A model generated the notes under the pieces. The model searched no databases. It saw only the letters and a program-made list of their open reading frames with translations, and was not told where the DNA came from. A DNA stretch of 5,004 nt from assembly GCA_030746455.1 (NCBI GenBank), contig JASLMQ010000522.1, positions 1 to 5,004 of the forward strand. Reading direction: 5' to 3'. Positions 1 through 5,004 of this stretch are shown here, piece by piece. Position 1 is the first letter of the stretch. Each line of letters starts with the position of its first letter. Source of the DNA: Candidatus Latescibacterota bacterium (lineage in GTDB: Bacteria; Latescibacterota; UBA2968; GCA-2709665). The position numbers and the translations under genes were made by a program.

Positions 1-53
1 CTCATCTGCCTCTGAGACCGCCCTGCGCATGCCCAAGGCAAGAGTCCACAGGA

Positions 54-86
54 AAGCCGGATGCGGGAAAACCGCCCGTCCGGTTT
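54..86 (+). ncRNA. group II intron domain V hairpin
   Basis: Domain V is the catalytic, metal-binding hairpin of group II introns. The lower stem pairs AAGCCGGA (54-61) with UCCGGUUU (79-86), including the G-U wobble of the conserved AGC triad at 55-57. The upper stem pairs GCGG (63-66) with CCGC (72-75) around a GAAAA loop (67-71). The conserved 3'-side bulge lies at about 76-78 (CCG). The domain is 33 nt rather than the usual 34. The base before the CG bulge is C, where A is usual, so U62 faces C76 instead of pairing. These deviations may be natural variation or early decay. Confidence 0.85.
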
Positions 87-89
87 GAC

Positions 90-124
90 GAGGGGGAGGG
101 GCTACTCACCCCTCTCTACTCTAC
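90..124 (+). ncRNA. group II intron domain VI with branch-point A and 3' splice site
   Basis: The hairpin pairs G93-G101 with C109-U117 (GGGGAGGGG against CCCCUCUCU, with two G-U wobbles) around the loop CUACUCA at 102-108. Below it, GAG (90-92) pairs with CUC (119-121). A118 is left as the only unpaired base on the 3' side, which is the expected bulged branch-point adenosine. It sits at position -7 if the intron ends with AC at 123-124, matching the usual 7-8 nt spacing and the AY 3' end. The agreement of bulge, spacing and terminal dinucleotide is what makes the call strong. Confidence 0.85.
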
Positions 125-160
125 CGCTTTTCGTAGTTCCCCGGTTCTCACAAACAGAGG

Positions 161-2317
161 TTACGTGTGTTCGGTCCGCTCCAGGACCGACGCCTTGAGC
201 GCGGGCGACAGCCGGTTGAAATATTCGGAGTATCCCCCGATCCGCACGATCAGATCCTCGTGGCGCTCGGGGTGCACGATCGCGTCCTTGAGCACCGTCT
301 GATCGACCACGTTGATCTGGATCTGCATGCCACCGTTCTGGAAGTAGGTCCGGATGAGCCCCTTCAGTCGGCTGCGCTGCTCGCTCGAGTCGAGCATCGA
401 CCTCGCGAACCGGGCGTTCACCACCAGCGTGCCCGGGGCGAGTTCCTGTGCCAGTCGCGTCACCGAATTCAGCATCGCCGTCGGACCGGATCGATCTCGC
501 CCCTGGACCGGCCCGGCCGAATCCGCGATCGGCTCCCCGGCGAGACGGCCATCCGGAGTGGCCATCACCCCCTCACCCGCCCGCGCGTAGGTCACGAACA
601 TCAGACAACCGGGAAGGAACTTGCCGCCGCGCCACGGCGCGTAACGCTGGAATTCCTTGAAAACGGACTCCGAGAGTTCGGCGGCCAGGGCGTCCACATC
701 GGGTCGGTCGTTTCCGAACCGGGGACAGCCCTGGATCTGCTTCAGCAGGACCTCGTAGCCGACGAAATCCTGCCGCATGGCCGCAAGGAGCTCAGCCCCC
801 GATACCTCGCCCATTTCGAAGACCAGCGTTCGGATCGCCGAGAGCGAGTCGACGGCGTTGGCCATCCCGCCCACATTGATCACGCTCCAGTTGTACCTCG
901 CGCCGCCGGCGTTGTACTCCTGTCCTGCATCGATACAGTTGTCGATCAGCAGGCTCCGCATCGGCTGTGGCTGGTGCTGCGCCTTCAGCTCCTGGTCTCG
1001 GCTTACGCTGTCCGCGAGCAGCGCGATCGCATCCCTCACATCGTCCGTGTAGGCCGCCAGAAGCGCGTCGAAGCTCTCCGCACCGATCAGCTCACGGTCC
1101 AGCGTCTCGGTTAGGATTCCCACAAGATTCAGGCCGGCGTCGAGCGATCCCACATTGGACTTGCCGTGGACCATCGTCTCGGTGCATCCGCCGAAGGCGA
1201 AGTCGACGAGGTCCTCGTCTTGGAGATTCAGGTGAAATCCCATGAGTGCCGCCAGGTATCCCTCCTCGTTGTAGAGCGCAGGCAGTCCGCACCCGGTTGC
1301 GATGGTGTCCAGGGCGGCATCGAACACCGGCTCGGACATGTCTCGTCGGACCCGCAACGCCAGGTTCGGTCGCCGGAGGCCCCTGGCCGCCCGGAGGCAG
1401 GCCAGAGTCAGCCCGTTGTACGCCGACGATCCATCCGGGAGCGATCCACCCAGCGCCGTATTCCATCCCGAGTTGGCATCCACGTTCTCCCACATCTGCC
1501 GGACCAGACGCTCGCCCTCCTCGGCCGTAAGCGTTCCCTCCGTCAGGTCTCGCTCGTACAGCTCGCCCAGGTCCTGATCGAAGCGACCAAGGCTGTCGCA
1601 ACCGTCCAGGTAGAAGATGAAATTCTCCGAGACCAGGCCCTCGTAGAAGTTCCGCCCCGGTTCGAAGGGCACGCGCTCGAGCGCACTCCGGGGTCCGCCA
1701 ATTGTGGCAGCATCCCCGCGATCGGATCTCGACATCGCGTCGAGGCATCGGCGATGGAAAGCGGCGATCCCGGCGAGCACATCCTGCATCGCCTCGTAGA
1801 AGGCGATTCGATCGCTGTCCTCACGGTCCCGCGCTGCCAGGAGTCGCTCCTCGATCCGATCGCCGTAGCTCGACAGCCCCTCCCGGATGATCCGACCGAA
1901 GTTCGGGATGCTGTGCGTGTACCCATCGCCGCCCACCCAGAACTGCTGCGGGATCTCGCTACCGACCTTGAACGTAGCCGACATGGCGGTATCCAGCGCG
2001 TCCAGCATCTCCGCGTACTCCGGATGCGCCTCTCGCAATGCCTCCAGGCGGCTCCGATTGTACCCCATCGAATGGGAGAAGGTGAAGAAGACGGCCTTGT
2101 CCCGCGCCCAGATGGAGTAGGGACCCGACGGATACAGGTCCGTGCCCTCCCACTCGGGCAGCGCAACCTGCTCCAGCTGCCGCCGGGCAGCCCGGGCCAT
2201 ACGGACCACCGGCGCCGCGCCCGGCTCTTCGAAGTATCCCGACGCGAAGGTCTCACCCAACTCGGCGAGTGCCTTTGGGTCGATTCTGTCGATCACCTCT
2301 GGCGGAATGGCTGCCAT
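161..2317 (-). CDS. glycyl radical enzyme, PFL-like dehydratase/lyase type (GRE-A)
   Basis: This is a complete 718-residue glycyl radical enzyme. The family uses an oxygen-sensitive backbone Gly radical, made by a radical-SAM activase, to form a thiyl radical on an active-site Cys that attacks the substrate. The PFL-like domain spans roughly residues 10-590. It contains HSIPNFGRIIREGL (135-148), DSLGRFDQDL (241-250), the active-site segment FGGCTETM with Cys378 and Glu380, the segment NAGGARYNWSVINVGG (469-484) followed by DSLSAIRTLVFE, and PRFGND (532-537). The C-terminal glycyl-radical domain begins near ATPDGR (586-591) and ends with RIGGYSEYF, so the radical site is Gly695. The Cys-x-Glu pair is as in glycerol/diol dehydratase, choline lyase and hydroxyproline dehydratase rather than the Cys-Cys of pyruvate formate-lyase, but the usual GCVEP is GCTET here. 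At 718 aa it is shorter than those enzymes (roughly 780-850). The substrate is unknown. It is last in a same-strand set of three genes, 295 bases after the aldolase-family gene. No signal peptide is seen, so it is cytoplasmic. The family call is firm and the reaction type is inference. Confidence 0.93.
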   Translation of the reverse strand: MAAIPPEVIDRIDPKALAELGETFASGYFEEPGAAPVVRMARAARRQLEQVALPEWEGTDLYPSGPYSIWARDKAVFFTFSHSMGYNRSRLEALREAHPEYAEMLDALDTAMSATFKVGSEIPQQFWVGGDGYTHSIPNFGRIIREGLSSYGDRIEERLLAARDREDSDRIAFYEAMQDVLAGIAAFHRRCLDAMSRSDRGDAATIGGPRSALERVPFEPGRNFYEGLVSENFIFYLDGCDSLGRFDQDLGELYERDLTEGTLTAEEGERLVRQMWENVDANSGWNTALGGSLPDGSSAYNGLTLACLRAARGLRRPNLALRVRRDMSEPVFDAALDTIATGCGLPALYNEEGYLAALMGFHLNLQDEDLVDFAFGGCTETMVHGKSNVGSLDAGLNLVGILTETLDRELIGAESFDALLAAYTDDVRDAIALLADSVSRDQELKAQHQPQPMRSLLIDNCIDAGQEYNAGGARYNWSVINVGGMANAVDSLSAIRTLVFEMGEVSGAELLAAMRQDFVGYEVLLKQIQGCPRFGNDRPDVDALAAELSESVFKEFQRYAPWRGGKFLPGCLMFVTYARAGEGVMATPDGRLAGEPIADSAGPVQGRDRSGPTAMLNSVTRLAQELAPGTLVVNARFARSMLDSSEQRSRLKGLIRTYFQNGGMQIQINVVDQTVLKDAIVHPERHEDLIVRIGGYSEYFNRLSPALKASVLERTEHT

Positions 2318-2320
2318 ATG

Positions 2321-2327
2321 TCCTTCC
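2321..2327 (-). promoter_or_regulatory. ribosome binding site of GRE-A
   Basis: GGAAGGA lies only 3 bases upstream of the ATG at 2317-2315, a rather short spacing. It supports this ATG as the start, since the next in-frame Met (Met40) is far inside the conserved N-terminal region. Confidence 0.55.
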
Positions 2328-2380
2328 CGATTCCTTAACCTGAAACGGTACTCACTTCGGACGCAGACCTAACCCCCCGG

Positions 2381-2405
2381 CCCCCTTCCCGGCGCGGGAA
2401 GAGGG
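2381..2405. repeat. GC-rich palindrome 1
   Basis: CTTCCCG (2385-2391) and CGGGAAG (2395-2401) form a perfect 7-bp stem around GCG. After one C/A mismatch, CCC (2381-2383) pairs with GGG (2403-2405). It resembles the scattered GC-rich intergenic palindromes (REP-like) seen in many environmental genomes. No U-run flanks it, so a rho-independent terminator is not supported. Confidence 0.55.
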
Positions 2406-2451
2406 AGAATCATCGCCGCGCGATCTTGGCGAGAGGCAACGTGCGGGCTCT

Positions 2452-2485
2452 CCCCTCCCCGTGCCGGGGAGGGGCAGGGGAGGGG
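2452..2485. repeat. GC-rich palindrome 2 with an extra half-repeat
   Basis: CCCCTCCCCG (2452-2461) pairs perfectly over 10 bp with CGGGGAGGGG (2465-2474) around the loop TGC. A second copy of GGGGAGGGG follows at 2477-2485, offering an alternative right arm. It is similar in size and composition to the palindrome some 50 bases away, which suggests a REP-like pair. It could form a strong RNA hairpin between the aldolase and GRE-A reading frames. Confidence 0.6.
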
Positions 2486-2551
2486 TCCCGCCACACCGCG
2501 CAGGCCATCAAGCGGACCCTTCTCCTCTGTCCCCTGCCGCCGCTGCCCTTC

Positions 2552-2579
2552 CCTGACTCCTGGATCCTGACTCCTGCCT
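2552..2579. repeat. 7-bp tandem repeat, four units
   Basis: Four consecutive heptamers read CCTGACT, CCTGGAT, CCTGACT, CCTGCCT on the plus strand. The CCTG core is invariant and units 1 and 3 are identical. The period is not a multiple of three and the array lies outside genes. It recalls the short heptanucleotide tandem repeats (STRR type) described in cyanobacteria, though that is only an analogy. Confidence 0.7.
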
Positions 2580-2612
2580 TACGTCTCGATTTGGACGGTT
2601 CTCACCATTGCC

Positions 2613-3554
2613 CTACCCAATGTCCTTCACTCTCCCAATCCACTCATCGAACCGCTTCCGTATCTCCTCCGGCATGGGCCGCGTGGGCAGCCTTGCGGGG
2701 CCGCAAGGGAACCCCACCGCATCCATCGCCGCCTTGATGAAGTTCGGCTCGCCGCCATATCCCATCCCGGACGCCTCGGACAGCACCTCCCGATAGTAGC
2801 CCTCCTGCACCAGGTCCAGCAGCTCCAGGGCCTCCGCGTACTCCCCGTTCTGGAGGTGCGAAACGATCCGAACGTGCGCCCGGGGGACTGCGTTCACGTC
2901 CTGCGACACGTAGCCCCGTGCCCCCAGAATGAAGGCCGCCGGTGCAAGAAGCGCACCGTAGTTGCTCACGATCGAGAACCGCTCCTTGTACTGCCGAATA
3001 ACGCGCGCCCACGCGGTCGGGTGGCCTGCGTGCCACTTGAGTCCGATCACATTCTCGAGCGGACAGAGACGCTCGATGAAGCCCGCATCCATGTCGTAGC
3101 CCGATGTCCAGGGCGTGTTATAGATCGCCAGCCCACATTCCACGGCCTGCGATATGGCCTCGATGAACGCGAAGGCGTCATCTGCCGTGTTCTGGAAGTA
3201 GTAGGGCGGCTCCACCTGCAATCCGGCGGCCCCAACCCGGTCGGCGTGCTCCGCCAGCGCCACCGCCTGGCACGTCTGCGTGTGCGCCACCCCGATGTAG
3301 ATCGGGATCTCTCCCTCGGCGGCTTCCACGGCGGTTGCGGCCACCTGCATGCGTTCGTCGTCTGTCAGCTGCACAGCCTCACCCCCGGCACCGAGAATCG
3401 TGCACGCCGCGTTGCCGTTCCCCAAGCCGCTCTCCCGGAAACGAACGATGAGTTCCCCCAGACGTGGGAGGTCGAGCGAGTAGTCGTCCTTCATCGGCGT
3501 GGGCGCCGCAATGAACACGCCCTGATACAGCTCCTTGCTCTCGGCCGCTTTCAT
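2613..3554 (-). CDS. DapA/NanA-family class I aldolase or dehydratase
   Basis: This 313-residue protein is a TIM-barrel member of the dihydrodipicolinate synthase/N-acetylneuraminate lyase family, which forms a Schiff base between a lysine and a 2-oxo acid such as pyruvate. Visible family motifs are FIAAPTPM (14-21), GAGGEAVQLTDDER (55-68), EPPYYF (115-120), IYNTPWTSG (144-152, with the catalytic Tyr at 145), IGLKWHAG (170-177, with the Schiff-base Lys173) and FILGARGYVS (208-217). The length is normal for the family (about 290-310). It is unlikely to be a true dihydrodipicolinate synthase. The Thr-Thr of GTTGE is Ala56-Gly57 here, and the Arg of the NVPSRTG segment is Thr150. The ATG at 3554 is preferred over the GTG two codons upstream because a good ribosome site sits just before it. 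It lies between two glycyl radical enzyme genes on the same strand, which suggests it handles a 2-oxo acid made by one of them. Alternatives are a keto-deoxy sugar acid aldolase, a 5-dehydro-4-deoxyglucarate-type dehydratase, or a hydroxy-oxoglutarate aldolase. The family is sure and the substrate unknown. Confidence 0.92.
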   Translation of the reverse strand: MKAAESKELYQGVFIAAPTPMKDDYSLDLPRLGELIVRFRESGLGNGNAACTILGAGGEAVQLTDDERMQVAATAVEAAEGEIPIYIGVAHTQTCQAVALAEHADRVGAAGLQVEPPYYFQNTADDAFAFIEAISQAVECGLAIYNTPWTSGYDMDAGFIERLCPLENVIGLKWHAGHPTAWARVIRQYKERFSIVSNYGALLAPAAFILGARGYVSQDVNAVPRAHVRIVSHLQNGEYAEALELLDLVQEGYYREVLSEASGMGYGGEPNFIKAAMDAVGFPCGPARLPTRPMPEEIRKRFDEWIGRVKDIG

Positions 3555-3559
3555 CGTCA

Positions 3560-3565
3560 CTCCTT
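3560..3565 (-). promoter_or_regulatory. ribosome binding site deciding the aldolase start
   Basis: AAGGAG lies 5 bases upstream of the ATG at 3554-3552. The in-frame GTG at 3560-3558 overlaps the last base of this site and so cannot be initiated from it. The ATG is therefore the start, giving 313 residues. Confidence 0.8.
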
Positions 3566-3640
3566 CTCGTCACCAGCTGTCCGCCACCCTCCGACCTGGC
3601 AGGGGGTTCGTTTGGGCTCCAAGACACCGGGATTCTGTGC

Positions 3641-3670
3641 CTCTCCATCAGTGTCCATCGGTGTGCATCT
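3641..3670. repeat. 10-bp tandem repeat, three units
   Basis: On the plus strand three decamers follow one another: CTCTCCATCA, GTGTCCATCG, GTGTGCATCT. A degenerate fourth (GTGGTTACGT) runs to 3680. On the minus strand the core is GATGNACAC. Very similar intergenic tracts, whose spurious translation contains CTPMDTD, are familiar from many environmental bacterial genomes. That memory is not checked here. The function is unknown. Confidence 0.65.
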
Positions 3671-3696
3671 GTGGTTACGTCTTGTTGTCCTTCCGG

Positions 3697-5004
3697 TCAC
3701 GTGCGATGCCGATGCCGCGTGATAATCTCCTCCTGCAGCTCCGGCGCCAGGGTCACGAAACGCGCCGAGTATCCGCCCACCCGAACCAGCACGTGGGGGT
3801 GTGACCTCGGGTCCTCTCTGGCACGGATCAACTCCTCCACGTCGGTCGTATTGCCCTGGAAGATGTGTCCGCCCATGTCGAGGAATGTCGTTAGCAGGTG
3901 TTCCGACACCTCGGGGGTTCCCCATTGGTGATCCAGATCCCACATCGTCGACGCACCGCCCGACACCTTGCTGAGAGGCAGGCTCGTACACGAGCCGATG
4001 GCGGCCGTTACGCCCTCGGAAAGGCCGGCGTTCTGGGGTGTTAGCCCGTGAGCGACAGGTGTACCTGCGAACTGTCCATCAGCCGTGGCACCCAGAGCCC
4101 CGCCGGCTATTGGCGCCCATACGAACGTCAGCACAACGGGCTTGATGCGTCCCCCCAGCCGGTTACGGTGGGATTCGTACACGTCACACACCGACGCAAG
4201 CACACGCGCCATCATCGCGTCGGCATCCGGGTGCTGCCGACCGTATTTGGGCAGGGCCCTCAGTCGGAGTCGCAACGCCTCTCGATCCTCGAAGTTCGAG
4301 CGCATGGCCTCGAACAGTTCCTCGGCCGAACAGATTGCCTCGTCGAACACCGCCTGCTTGACCGCGTACAGGGCGTCCGCCGCGTTCGGTATGCCCAGCG
4401 GACTGCTCCCGTAGTGGTGGTATCGTGCCCCCCCGTCGTGGAGCTCGCGGCCCCGTTCCAGACAGTCGGCCGTCATGCTCGACATCAGGAACAGCGGTCG
4501 GTGTTCGGCCATGGCCTCGCTGTAGAGATCGTACCGTCCGAACAGGATCTTCAGCTCCCGCTCGAGCTCCCGTTCGAACGCCTCGTACATCGCATCGAAG
4601 CCGTCGTAGGCACCAAGGGGCCCGAGCCCGGCCGCGTCCCAGCGGTCACCCGTCTTGAGACAGACGCCACCCGTCAGGACCAGCTCGACCGTTTTGGCCA
4701 CGTTGTGCCAGCCCGAGAACAACAGGTCGCTGTTCATGCCCTGCGGAGTGACTTCCATGCAGCCGCCGCAGGTGTAGGTGCTTGCGTCTTCCGCGGTGAG
4801 CCCGTACCCCCTCAGGGCTTCGGTGACGGCCGGATCGTTGAGCATCTGCGCCCGGTTCTTCCCCTCGATCAGGTACCGCCCCGCCAGCTGTACCCATTCT
4901 TTCGGCGGATCGGCAGGCATGCGCATGTAGATCGACGGATGGGTCTGGTCCAGATCGATAATCGATTCCACCATGATGTGGGAGAGCGGATTCACCCCCG
5001 AGGT
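3697..5004 (-). CDS. glycyl radical enzyme, C-terminal half (GRE-B), partial
   Basis: The frame is open to the right edge, so the 5' end is missing. The visible 435 codons are the C-terminal half of a second glycyl radical enzyme, and about 300 residues should lie beyond the window by comparison with GRE-A. The active-site segment is TCGGCMEV, with the thiyl Cys encoded at 4761-4759 and its partner Glu two codons on. Further along come LHDGGARYHHYGSSPLGIPNAADAL, LPKYGRQHPDAD, GATADGQFAGTPVA and the radical loop RVGGYSARF, with the radical Gly at 3774-3772. The Cys-to-Gly distance is 329 residues, against 317 in GRE-A. Cys-x-Glu again points to the dehydratase/lyase branch, not pyruvate formate-lyase. 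An extra Cys lies three residues before the catalytic one. The protein differs widely from GRE-A, including the segment before the radical loop (GGHIFQGN where GRE-A has GGMQIQIN), so it is not a recent duplicate. Being upstream of the aldolase gene, it may be part of the same pathway. The substrate is unknown and the location should be cytoplasmic. Confidence 0.92.
   Translation of the reverse strand, partial: TSGVNPLSHIMVESIIDLDQTHPSIYMRMPADPPKEWVQLAGRYLIEGKNRAQMLNDPAVTEALRGYGLTAEDASTYTCGGCMEVTPQGMNSDLLFSGWHNVAKTVELVLTGGVCLKTGDRWDAAGLGPLGAYDGFDAMYEAFERELERELKILFGRYDLYSEAMAEHRPLFLMSSMTADCLERGRELHDGGARYHHYGSSPLGIPNAADALYAVKQAVFDEAICSAEELFEAMRSNFEDREALRLRLRALPKYGRQHPDADAMMARVLASVCDVYESHRNRLGGRIKPVVLTFVWAPIAGGALGATADGQFAGTPVAHGLTPQNAGLSEGVTAAIGSCTSLPLSKVSGGASTMWDLDHQWGTPEVSEHLLTTFLDMGGHIFQGNTTDVEELIRAREDPRSHPHVLVRVGGYSARFVTLAPELQEEIITRHRHRT

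Larger units (their letters stand above)
1..124 (+). mobile_element. 3' end of a group II intron (domains V-VI), partial
   Basis: This is the 3' terminal part of a group II self-splicing intron, a mobile ribozyme normally carrying a reverse transcriptase/maturase gene in domain IV. Bases 54-86 fold as domain V and bases 90-121 as domain VI, followed by a UAC 3' end at 122-124. The predicted intron/exon junction is 124/125. Bases 1-53 would be the linker between the intron ORF and domain V, and no frame there gives a recognisable maturase C-terminus. The remainder (domains I-IV and any RT gene) must lie beyond the left edge. The intron is on the plus strand and so points toward the 3' end of the minus-strand glycyl radical enzyme gene, stopping 36 bases short of its stop codon. 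The intron class is not assigned. The identification rests on secondary structure and on the remembered consensus of bacterial group II introns. Confidence 0.85.
2318..2612. other. 295-base intergenic region with repeats
   Basis: The gap separates the aldolase-family gene from GRE-A. It contains a 7-bp tandem repeat (2552-2579), two GC-rich palindromes (2381-2405 and 2452-2474) and long C/T-rich tracts on the plus strand. I see no convincing coding frame and no clear sigma-70 promoter. Neither hairpin is followed by a U-run on the minus strand. The distance means GRE-A may be transcribed from its own promoter, or the repeats may have expanded inside an operon. Confidence 0.6.
3555..3696. other. 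142-base intergenic region
   Basis: This lies between the stop of GRE-B and the start of the aldolase-family gene. It holds the 10-bp tandem repeat at 3641-3670 and the aldolase ribosome site. I see no clear terminator and no strong promoter, so co-transcription of the two genes is possible but not shown. Confidence 0.5.

Noticed and set aside
3..160. Protein-coding reading of the left edge
   Set aside because: Open frames here pass straight through the domain V and VI hairpins. RNA structure explains the sequence better and no maturase motif is seen.
161..2317. GRE-A as pyruvate formate-lyase (pflB)
   Set aside because: Pyruvate formate-lyase uses two adjacent Cys at the active site. Here there is one Cys followed by Thr-Glu, as in the dehydratase/lyase branch.
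1166..2338. Long plus-strand open frame (390 codons) opposite GRE-A
   Set aside because: It is antisense to a gene with complete family motifs, it has no recognisable domain, and long antisense frames are expected in GC-rich DNA. The plus-strand frame at 167-1114 is rejected for the same reason.
2381..2474. Rho-independent terminators after the aldolase gene
   Set aside because: The stems are strong but neither strand shows a U-run directly after them. REP-like palindromes fit better.
2552..2579. CRISPR-like array
   Set aside because: The units are 7 bp with no spacers. The same holds for the 10-bp array at 3641-3670.
3558..3560. GTG as the start of the aldolase gene
   Set aside because: It overlaps the ribosome site itself. 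The ATG six bases downstream has the proper spacing.
2856..3722. Plus-strand open frame (288 codons) opposite the aldolase gene
   Set aside because: It is antisense to the clear DapA-family gene, its translation has no family features, and it runs through the 10-bp repeat.
3557..3991. Minus-strand frame of 144 codons overlapping the end of GRE-B and the gap
   Set aside because: It is out of frame with the GRE-B radical-loop region and its intergenic part is just the translated 10-bp repeat.
4993..4995. GTG as the start of GRE-B
   Set aside because: The frame continues to the window edge, and by comparison with GRE-A this position is deep inside the PFL-like domain, just before the active-site Cys region. 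The gene is truncated by the window, not short.

Overview
This is a GC-rich bacterial window from an organism I cannot name with confidence. It carries three protein genes, all on the minus strand, plus the 3' end of a group II intron on the plus strand at the left edge. The base composition, the loosely spaced genes and the palindromic and short-period repeats between them resemble genomes of uncultured environmental phyla such as Latescibacterota, Poribacteria or Planctomycetes relatives. That resemblance is only an impression. The glycyl radical enzymes imply that the host lives, at least part of the time, without oxygen.

In the direction of transcription (right to left), the layout is as follows. 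(1) 5004-3697 is the C-terminal half of a glycyl radical enzyme (GRE-B) that runs off the right edge. It has its active-site Cys (GGCME) and its radical Gly loop (RVGGY). (2) 3696-3555 is a 142-base gap with a 10-bp tandem repeat. (3) 3554-2613 is a DapA/N-acetylneuraminate lyase-family class I aldolase or dehydratase. It keeps the Schiff-base Lys and the YN-P tyrosine but lacks the Thr-Thr pair and the Arg of true dihydrodipicolinate synthase. (4) 2612-2318 is a 295-base gap with a 7-bp tandem repeat and two GC-rich palindromes. (5) 2317-161 is a complete second glycyl radical enzyme (GRE-A, 718 aa), with GGCTE and RIGGY. (6) 160-125 is a short spacer. (7) 124-1, on the plus strand, holds domains V and VI of a group II intron. 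Its bulged branch-point A and AC 3' end fit the canonical architecture. The rest of the intron, including any reverse transcriptase, lies off the left edge.

The two GREs are clearly different from each other. Both keep the Cys-x-Glu signature typical of the dehydratase/lyase branch rather than the Cys-Cys of pyruvate formate-lyase. With a pyruvate-type aldolase between them, the simplest reading is an anaerobic catabolic module in which radical dehydration or C-X cleavage of a hydroxylated substrate feeds a 2-oxo acid to the aldolase. The substrate cannot be read from the sequence. No radical-SAM activating enzyme lies in the window, although both GREs would need one.
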